A stretch of DNA of 5,283 bases from JBBDWJ01 sp040902925. Lineage in GTDB: Bacteria; Acidobacteriota; Terriglobia; Bryobacterales; UBA6623. The stretch is from contig JBBDWJ010000138.1 of the NCBI GenBank assembly GCA_040902925.1, positions 1 through 5,283 on the forward strand, in the 5' to 3' direction. Position 1 is the first letter of the stretch. Each line of letters begins with the position of its first letter. This document shows, in pieces, positions 1 to 3,994 of the stretch. The notes below the pieces were generated by a model. That model was given only the letters and a program-made list of their open reading frames with translations. It did no database searches and was not told the DNA's origin. The translations under genes and the position numbers were made by a program.

Positions 1-1
1 C

Positions 2-142
2 AGCCGAGCACGCAGAGGGCTTGGCATGCTGATTCTGTGCATAAGTCAGGTATCAAAAGACGAGATCGAAAAAGCGGTGCAGGGTCTTTTTGGGGCGTTG
101 GCACAGCCGAAAGACTTACCGTTCGAGTCCGGCGAGGACTGA
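2..142 (+). CDS. C-terminal end of a gene entering from the left; possibly PLP-dependent aminotransferase/MocR-type
   Basis: An open frame enters from the left edge and ends at TGA (140-142), giving 46 visible residues. The first part is hydrophobic (GLGMLILCISQ). It is followed by an amphipathic helix (SKDEIEKAVQGLFGALAQ) and a polar tail ending ESGED. A short strand followed by an 'xxEEIEEGVRRLAxAL'-like helix is how many fold-type I PLP-dependent aminotransferases and GntR/MocR-type regulators end, so I suggest that family. Too little is visible to be sure: no PLP lysine or other catalytic motif falls inside the window. Of the two other frames open here, the one running to 279 is rich in Arg, Ser and Gly and reads like non-coding translation. 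Confidence is moderate that this is a real C-terminus and low for the family. Confidence 0.5.
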   Translation, partial: SRARRGLGMLILCISQVSKDEIEKAVQGLFGALAQPKDLPFESGED

Positions 143-186
143 AGCGGTCGAGTGCACACCATCGTGGTGACGGTGTGGTGACAGCA

Positions 187-227
187 GGCGGAAAGATCAT
201 TGGATTAGATCCGAAGCCGTCTTTTTT
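187..227 (+). terminator. Weak intrinsic terminator candidate after the left-edge gene
   Basis: About 45 bases after the stop at 142, an imperfect stem (GGC 187-189 with GCC 216-218, GGA 190-192 with TCC 210-212, an internal loop between) is followed by six T's (222-227). The stem is short and interrupted, so this is only a candidate. A competing pair of hairpins (CACACC 155-160 with GGTGTG 172-177, or CACCA 157-161 with TGGTG 165-169) lies just upstream without a T-run. Confidence 0.25.
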
Positions 228-258
228 CGGTACAGCAGAATCAAGTACTTCGGACTCA

Positions 259-333
259 GCCGCTAGCACTCGGATGTAAGCTCACGGTTTCGTAAACCGC
301 AGGCCGTCGGTTCGACTCCGACCTGTGGCTCCA
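259..333 (+). tRNA. tRNA-Thr(CGU)-like gene: canonical 3' half, degenerate 5' half
   Basis: The 3' half is a textbook tRNA. The anticodon stem (284-288 with 292-296 plus loop; 4 of 5 pairs) carries loop TTCGTAA with anticodon CGT, read as threonine. A 5-base variable region AGGCC, a perfect T-arm (GTCGG TTCGACT CCGAC, 306-322), acceptor strand CTGTGGC, discriminator T and an encoded CCA (331-333) follow. The 5' half is poor. GCCGC (259-263) can form five acceptor pairs with GTGGC, one a G-T, but positions 6-7 appear to be missing. After T8-A9 the D-stem (GCAC 266-269 with GCTC 280-283) has only its outer and closing pairs, although a GG remains in the loop. It may be a decayed tRNA, a divergent functional one, or the tRNA-derived end of an integrated element. 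The antisense translation of this stretch gives the peptide commonly mis-called from tRNA genes. Confidence 0.6.
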
Positions 334-635
334 GCCCTTTCAAAAGCTCTTCCAGCAGCTCCGGCAGGCTCATCCAACCACATTCTTCTCTTGTGAAATT
401 TAGCCTCCAGTCGCCTTGGCCGGCTGTTTCCGCACCTACGTGCGCCCTCGCTACGACGGGCGAGGTTGTGTCGTTCAGAACCAACGTTGTCTATGGCACC
501 AAAGGGCCTGCTTTTTGAGTAGTCTTCCACACCAACAGGACAAGGTCCATGAGTAACAGCACCGCGGCCGCGCCTGTCACATGACATCCTCGTCCGTCCA
601 GGGCATTTTCCTCCACTGGGTCGGAAACATTTAGC
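334..635. other. Non-coding stretch between the tRNA-like gene and the PEP-CTERM gene
   Basis: I find no supportable gene in this stretch on either strand. Minus-strand frames crossing it run into the tRNA-like gene and carry its antisense peptide, so they are not credible. Apart from two small hairpins at 431-465, I see no promoter that I would call. A TGGCAC at 494-499 resembles half of a sigma-54 site, but the GC partner is at the wrong distance. The 5' leader of the following gene must lie here. Confidence 0.6.
431..465. other. Two adjacent small stem-loops
   Basis: The first is CGCAC (431-435), loop CTAC, GTGCG (440-444): five perfect pairs. One base later comes CCTCGCT (446-452), a six-base loop, GGCGAGG (459-465): seven pairs including one G-T. 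There is no T-run after them in either orientation. Their role is unknown; they could end the tRNA transcript or be chance structure in GC-rich DNA. Confidence 0.35.
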
Positions 636-645
636 AGGAGGTGAT
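636..645 (+). promoter_or_regulatory. Very strong Shine-Dalgarno of the PEP-CTERM gene
   Basis: AGGAGGTGAT directly abuts the ATG at 646. All ten bases match the complement of the usual 16S rRNA 3' end. The AGGAGG core is four bases from the start codon, slightly close but effective. It fixes the start of the gene and suggests a highly translated product. Confidence 0.85.
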
Positions 646-1413
646 ATGAAATTCTGTTCTCGTTTGGTGCATTGTTGTCTCGTGGGAACCCTCGGTCTGG
701 CTTTGGCGGCGACGCCCATCTTCGCCGATCCGCTGGGGCCGGATTCCGTACTGTTAAACCCCGATCTGGGCGGGCCGCCTAACTTTACGGAATCGTCCCT
801 TTCCCTGGCTCACCCGAGCTTTTCCGTGCTGTTGGCCTCGTTGACGAATCCGTTTATCGAGCTGGCCTCGAACCCGGGAATCAACGGCTCGCTGACGAGC
901 AACGTGTGGAGAGATCCTTCAACCTCCGCTCTCGCTTTTGAGTACCTGTTTTCGAGCACCGGACCGTCGAGCTTGATCCGCTCAACCATGGGCGGCTCGG
1001 TGAACTTGCCTTGGTTGGGCGTCAATGTGCTCGACGTGGGAGCCGACGGGAGCGGCAGATCGACCCCCGCCGCGAATTCGCCCAACTGGTCGGATGGAGA
1101 TCCGGCGTTCATTACCCGGGACGCGTCCTCGGACGGCGCCGGCATCGCGGTCCAATGGCGCATGGTGCTGGAAGGAACACGTTTGGCGGGTGGCGATACA
1201 TCCTCGAATATCTGGTTCGTGACCAACGCGACCGACTATCGAAACATCAGCGTTGGCTTGCAGGATAGCGGGGCTGTCTCCGGTGTCACCGGCCTAGGAC
1301 CCATTCAGCCAATTCCCGAGCCAGGCACTATGTTGCTGACAGGCATCGGTCTCATCGGGCTTTGCGGCATGCTGCGCAAGAAACGCAGGGATAAGTACGG
1401 TAATGCCGAATAG
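646..1413 (+). CDS. PEP-CTERM sorting domain-containing exported protein
   Basis: This 255-residue protein has an N-terminal signal peptide: basic start with Lys2 and Arg6, hydrophobic core at about 8-22, and a likely cleavage after Ala27 (PIFA/DP). The C-terminus is a PEP-CTERM signal: Pro-Glu-Pro at 224-226, a hydrophobic segment at about 228-243, then the basic run RKKRR (244-248). In known systems such proteins are exported by Sec and processed at the PEP motif by an exosortase, ending at the cell surface or in the extracellular polymer matrix. The 195-residue middle is Ser/Gly/Asn-rich, with few charges and probably beta-rich, typical of this class; I recognise no specific domain there. 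No exosortase gene is in the window, as is usual for these scattered substrates. The start is set by the near-ideal ribosome binding site. The gene converges on the SDR gene. Confidence 0.9.
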   Translation: MKFCSRLVHCCLVGTLGLALAATPIFADPLGPDSVLLNPDLGGPPNFTESSLSLAHPSFSVLLASLTNPFIELASNPGINGSLTSNVWRDPSTSALAFEYLFSSTGPSSLIRSTMGGSVNLPWLGVNVLDVGADGSGRSTPAANSPNWSDGDPAFITRDASSDGAGIAVQWRMVLEGTRLAGGDTSSNIWFVTNATDYRNISVGLQDSGAVSGVTGLGPIQPIPEPGTMLLTGIGLIGLCGMLRKKRRDKYGNAE

Positions 1414-1458
1414 GTGACGGCGCGGCTCGCGCCACGCCTTGCGGCGCCGAATCGTCAC
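1414..1458. terminator. Hairpin in the convergent intergenic gap, possible bidirectional terminator
   Basis: Immediately after the stop of the PEP-CTERM gene, GTGACG (1414-1419) pairs with CGTCAC (1453-1458). Inside it GCGC (1420-1423) can pair with GCGC (1444-1447). An alternative inner hairpin is GGCGC (1419-1423) with GCGCC (1429-1433). It fills most of the 57-base gap between two convergent genes, where a shared terminator is expected. No T-run follows on either strand, so it is not a classic intrinsic terminator. Confidence 0.35.
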
Positions 1459-1470
1459 GACCCGCGTTCG

Positions 1471-2277
1471 TTAGGACGACCAGGGCAGCCGGAACTCCGG
1501 GTAGAGGGTCAGCCCGCCGCATGCGAACAGCGTCTGGCCGGTAATGTACGAAGCTTCGCCGGACGCCAGAAACGCAAACACGGCCGCGATTTCTTCGGGA
1601 TTGCCGACGCGGCCCATCGGGATGTGGCTCTCTACTTCGGCCCGCCGCTTCGGATCCTCCGTCCACGAGCTGTTGATGGGTGTGGCGATCGCGCCGGGCC
1701 CCACGGCGTTGACGCGGATTCCCTTGTCCGCGTATTCGAGCGCCAGCGTTTTCGTCAGATTTTCCATGCCGCCTTTGGAGATCGAGTAACTCAGGTAGAG
1801 CGGCTTGGGAATGATTTCGTGAACACTCGAATTGTTGACGATCACGCCGCCACCCTCGCGAGAAAGAAAGTGCCTGATGGCTTCTCGCGAGCAGAGATAC
1901 GCGCCCTTGAGATTAACCCCCAGGACTTTGTCGAAGTCGTCGGCGCCGCTTTCGTGGCTCGGCGCCTCTTTCTGAATGCCGGCGTTGTTGATCAGGATGT
2001 CGATGCGGCCGAACGCCTCCAGCACTTCGTCAAACATCCGCAGGACGTCTTTTTCCTTGGAAACATCGGCCTGCACGACCAGATGCGCGGCATCGCCGTG
2101 CCCACCGGCCCGCTGGGCTTGCGCTACCTGATCCGCCGTTTCGTCCGCTTCAGCCTTGCTGTGGACATAATTGACGCCGACGTGGGCGCCTTCGACCGCG
2201 AAGCGGACCGCGATCGCCCTGCCAATCCCCGTTGATGCGCCCGTGACGAGAATTCTTTTGCCTACAAATCGGTTCAT
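1471..2277 (-). CDS. Short-chain dehydrogenase, glucose 1-dehydrogenase-like
   Basis: The 268-residue product is a classical SDR: NAD(P)-binding TGASTGIG at 12-19, NNAG at 97-100, Asn122 in VNLKG, catalytic Ser151 (in SSVHE) and Tyr164/Lys168 (YSISK), then GPGAIATPIN at 193-202. SSVHE, the GPGAI-TPIN loop, IPMGRVGNPEEIA (219-231) and the end TLYPEF strongly resemble bacillar glucose 1-dehydrogenases, which oxidise beta-D-glucose to gluconolactone with NAD(P). The exact substrate cannot be read from sequence, as this name is widely over-applied in the family. Arrangement: Rossmann fold throughout, cytoplasmic, normally a tetramer. Oddities: about six extra residues around 55-64 (QRAGGHGDAA region) compared with the bacillar enzymes, and FACGG at 251-255 where FADGG is usual. 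ATG at 2277 is preceded by GGAG at good spacing. It is last in the minus-strand series. Confidence 0.9.
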   Translation of the reverse strand: MNRFVGKRILVTGASTGIGRAIAVRFAVEGAHVGVNYVHSKAEADETADQVAQAQRAGGHGDAAHLVVQADVSKEKDVLRMFDEVLEAFGRIDILINNAGIQKEAPSHESGADDFDKVLGVNLKGAYLCSREAIRHFLSREGGGVIVNNSSVHEIIPKPLYLSYSISKGGMENLTKTLALEYADKGIRVNAVGPGAIATPINSSWTEDPKRRAEVESHIPMGRVGNPEEIAAVFAFLASGEASYITGQTLFACGGLTLYPEFRLPWSS

Positions 2278-2287
2278 GATTTTCTCC
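2278..2287 (-). promoter_or_regulatory. Ribosome binding site of the SDR gene, identical to that of the DJ-1 gene
   Basis: On the minus strand the leader reads GGAGAAAATC followed by the ATG. The GGAG is six bases from the start codon. The same ten bases, plus the ATG and the next base, stand before the DJ-1/PfpI gene at 3848-3857. Confidence 0.75.
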
Positions 2288-2448
2288 AGCTTGTTCGCGA
2301 GGGGTGGACTGTAGTTGCTCGATGCGCGTTAGGCTGATCAACGCATGTGGGACACAGCTAGCGCGGCAACTCTGGCGAGGACGAACATCGAGGCCCTGGC
2401 CTCCGATTCAAGGCTACCTGGCGATTGCCCACGTGGCGGCTGAGGCGG

Positions 2449-2478
2449 GCTAGGGTCAGGCCGGCTAAGGTCATGCTG
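2449..2478 (-). repeat. Two imperfect 15-base direct repeats across the end of the pentapeptide gene
   Basis: Plus-strand units 2449-2463 and 2464-2478 agree at 12 of 15 positions (consensus GCTARGGTCAKGCYG). The second unit overlaps the last codons and stop of the pentapeptide-repeat gene; the first lies wholly downstream. Fifteen bases is exactly the coding period of a pentapeptide repeat, so this may be a leftover of repeat expansion. Confidence 0.5.
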
Positions 2479-3088
2479 GCTCTACAATCTTGAGCCATTG
2501 CGCGGGCCGCTCCAGCTCATCGGGAAGCCTGGTATGACGATCCCCTTGAGCCTGCCCGATCTGCTGTGTGGTCAGGTTTTTCGCTCCGCTCAAGTTCACG
2601 GACCGCAAATCGACGCCCGACAACACGGCGTCGCGAAGGTTGGCCAGACTCAGCCGGGCCTGGTTGAGGTTCGCGCCCTGAAGGTTGGCCCAGCCTAAAT
2701 CGGCCGCGCTGAGATTGGCGCCGGCGAGAACGGCGCGTCCGAGGCTGGCCCCAAACAAATTGGCATCGGTGAGACTTGAACCGCTAAAATCCGCTTCCGT
2801 GAGATTCGCGCCCCCCAGGTTGGCCCACATCAGGTTCGCACCCCGGCATTTCGCTTTCCGCAGGTCGGCCTGATGCAGATTTGCCCCACCGAGATTAGCC
2901 CATGTCAGATTCGCCTCGCGCAGCTTTGCATTGCTGAAGTTGACGTAGCACAGCGACGCGCCTCGCAGGTCCGCCTTGCTGAGATCGGCTTCCGCTAGGT
3001 CCGGCCGTTCCTCGGGCGTCACCGCGCGCCAGCGGTTCCAGAAATCAACGCCCTGGCGGAGAATCGTGAGGTGCTTTGGGTTCGCCAT
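2471..3088 (-). CDS. Pentapeptide-repeat protein
   Basis: The 205-residue protein begins MANPKHLTILRQGVDFWNRW, a helical cap common in this group. From about residue 29 to 170 it consists of roughly 28 tandem A(D/N)LxX pentapeptides, such as ADLSK, ANLTW, ANLGG and ANLQG. Such repeats fold into a right-handed quadrilateral beta-helix. The tail has the motif LTTQQI-(11 residues)-LPDEL-RPAQW (172-198), a frequent C-terminal cap. There is no signal peptide, so it is probably cytoplasmic. The molecular role is unknown: some relatives (Qnr, MfpA) mimic DNA and protect gyrase, but nothing here shows that activity. I chose ATG 3088 because MANPKHL matches the family start; a TTG seven codons upstream (3109) is possible but has no ribosome binding site, and the ATG itself has only a weak one. 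A few repeats deviate (AKCRG at 79-83, GVDLR). Confidence 0.9.
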   Translation of the reverse strand: MANPKHLTILRQGVDFWNRWRAVTPEERPDLAEADLSKADLRGASLCYVNFSNAKLREANLTWANLGGANLHQADLRKAKCRGANLMWANLGGANLTEADFSGSSLTDANLFGASLGRAVLAGANLSAADLGWANLQGANLNQARLSLANLRDAVLSGVDLRSVNLSGAKNLTTQQIGQAQGDRHTRLPDELERPAQWLKIVEPA

Positions 3089-3128
3089 TCCGATTGGGAA
3101 TTGGTTCAAACGCGTTACTGAACTACGA

Positions 3129-3286
3129 TTATAGAGCCCCGCGATCGAACCACGCCGGGACGGAGACCCTGCCGACCGCGTTTTCAGACAGCAAGATCTG
3201 CGTGGGGGCTAGCTGCGGACGTCCGTCGAGAACGAACCCCATCGCCCAATCCATCGGCGGTTCCCATACTTTTCGGGCGAGGCGAA
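3129..3286 (-). other. Unexplained protein-like reading frame just downstream of the DJ-1 gene
   Basis: The gap between the DJ-1 stop and the pentapeptide start holds a minus-strand frame ending in TAA at 3129-3131. It reads RLIRLARKVWEPPMDWAMGF and continues through LAPTQILLSENAVGR to VPAWFDRGAL. The composition is protein-like and third positions are about 75% G or C. It is in a different frame from the DJ-1 gene and overlaps that gene's last codons if extended. The only internal ATG (3254) would give 41 residues and has no clear ribosome binding site. It may be a small gene, the remnant of a lost gene, or a C-terminal extension of the DJ-1 protein separated by a frameshift. I recognise no family. 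Confidence 0.3.
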
Positions 3287-3847
3287 TCAGGCGTCTCCGT
3301 TGCCGAGGCAAGAAAAGATCTCGCGGTAGAATTCCGGATGAGACTGCCAGGTTTGCGCCGAGATGATTTTCCCGTCGCGGACCGCCTGCTGCTCGCTGAA
3401 GCGTCCGCCGGCGCGTTCGACCTCCGACCGCACATGCTCGTAACAGGTCACACAGCGCCCCTCGACGAGACCCGCCGCGACCAGCACTTGAATCCCGTGG
3501 CAGATCGAAAGGACCCACTTGCCTTGGGCGTGAAATTCCTTGACCGCCCGCAGCAGGCCCTCGTGATGGCGCAAGAATTCCGGCGCGCGGCCGCCCAGAA
3601 TCAGCACCGCCCCGTAGTCGCCAGGCATGATTTCCTCAAGGGTAATGTGCGACTCCAGGCCGTAGCCCTGCCGCTCGACGTAGGTGTCCCAGCCGGGCTC
3701 AAAGTCATGCATCACGAGGTGCAGGCGGCGTTTGCTCGGAGCGGCGACCACTGGCTCGTAACCCGCCTCGAGAAAACGGTGATAGGCGTAGAGAGCTTCG
3801 TAGCCCTCACCGCCGTCGCCGGTAACGATCAGGATTTTTTGGCTCAT
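3287..3847 (-). CDS. DJ-1/PfpI family protein
   Basis: The 186-residue protein has the single-domain DJ-1/PfpI fold. Key sites: Glu14 (GDGGEGYE, equivalent to the PfpI active-site Glu), LGGRAPEFLR at 84-93, and the nucleophile elbow SICHG with Cys116 and His117. Residues 47-63 (HDFEPGWDTYVERQGYG) form an insertion seen in a bacterial subgroup of about this length. Family members include glyoxalase III-type enzymes, reported deglycases and PfpI-type proteases. The conserved Glu/Cys/His supports a catalytic member, but the reaction cannot be chosen from sequence. It is cytoplasmic, with no signal peptide. The start is ATG 3847, preceded by GGGAG; an upstream in-frame start at 3979 would force translation through the palindrome at 3883-3964 and is rejected. 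The 'CHGIQ' after the nucleophile varies from the commoner CHG/CHA-P/A-Q. It sits 147 bases downstream of the deacetylase gene. Confidence 0.9.
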   Translation of the reverse strand: MSQKILIVTGDGGEGYEALYAYHRFLEAGYEPVVAAPSKRRLHLVMHDFEPGWDTYVERQGYGLESHITLEEIMPGDYGAVLILGGRAPEFLRHHEGLLRAVKEFHAQGKWVLSICHGIQVLVAAGLVEGRCVTCYEHVRSEVERAGGRFSEQQAVRDGKIISAQTWQSHPEFYREIFSCLGNGDA

Positions 3848-3857
3848 GATTTTCTCC
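3848..3857 (-). promoter_or_regulatory. Ribosome binding site of the DJ-1 gene
   Basis: The minus-strand leader GGAGAAAATC leads directly into the ATG at 3847, with one extra G making GGGAG. It decides the start against the longer upstream frame. It is identical to the leader of the SDR gene. Confidence 0.75.
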
Positions 3858-3882
3858 CGGATGATCGCACGCTGCGTGCCAG

Positions 3883-3964
3883 GGGGACAGTCACCGGGTT
3901 TCGCGCCCACCTGAATCGTCCCGCTCGTCGATAGCAGAAAGCGCAAAACCCGGTGACTGTCCCC
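3883..3964. repeat. Large near-perfect palindrome (REP/RAYT-like element candidate)
   Basis: GGGGACAGTCACCGGGTTT (3883-3901) is the exact reverse complement of 3946-3964. After one mismatch, four more bases pair (GCGC 3903-3906 with GCGC 3941-3944). The arms are therefore 24 bases with 23 pairs around a 34-base loop. An outer TGCGTG (3873-3878) can also pair with CACGCA (3973-3978). It lies between the deacetylase stop and the DJ-1 start. There is no T-run beside it, so it is not an ordinary intrinsic terminator, though it could stall polymerase or protect the deacetylase mRNA 3' end. Its size and GGGGACAG ends resemble the palindromes dispersed by REP-associated tyrosine (IS200-like) transposases; this is an inference, as only one copy is visible and no transposase is present. 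Confidence 0.8.
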
Positions 3965-3994
3965 ACGCGCACCACGCACACACGCACAAGCAGT

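Noticed and set aside
37..279. Plus-strand open frame of 80 codons starting at GTG
   Set aside because: Arg/Ser/Gly-rich low-information translation that runs into the tRNA-like gene; a different frame gives the more convincing left-edge C-terminus.
494..511. Sigma-54-like promoter (TGGCAC...TGC) upstream of the PEP-CTERM gene
   Set aside because: PEP-CTERM genes can be sigma-54 controlled, but here the GG to GC distance is one base short or three bases long, so it does not fit.
263..719. Minus-strand open frames across the tRNA-like gene and the PEP-CTERM 5' end
   Set aside because: They contain the peptide typical of antisense tRNA translation (TGRSRTDGLRFTKP, VEPTACGLRNR), and one also overlaps the start of a well-supported gene.
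1414..2235. Long plus-strand frame (273 codons) opposite the SDR gene
   Set aside because: It is the antisense shadow of a GC-rich coding region; the SDR on the other strand has all family motifs.
2497..3010. Regular short repeats that could suggest a CRISPR or satellite array
   Set aside because: The degenerate 15-base periodicity is the coding signature of the pentapeptide repeats; there are no conserved repeats with unique spacers.
3089..3109. TTG start for the pentapeptide protein
   Set aside because: It adds seven residues outside the usual MANPxHL start and has no ribosome binding site.
3848..3979. N-terminal extension of the DJ-1 protein by 44 residues
   Set aside because: It would be translated from the palindrome, and the family start MSQKILIVTG follows a good ribosome binding site at 3847.
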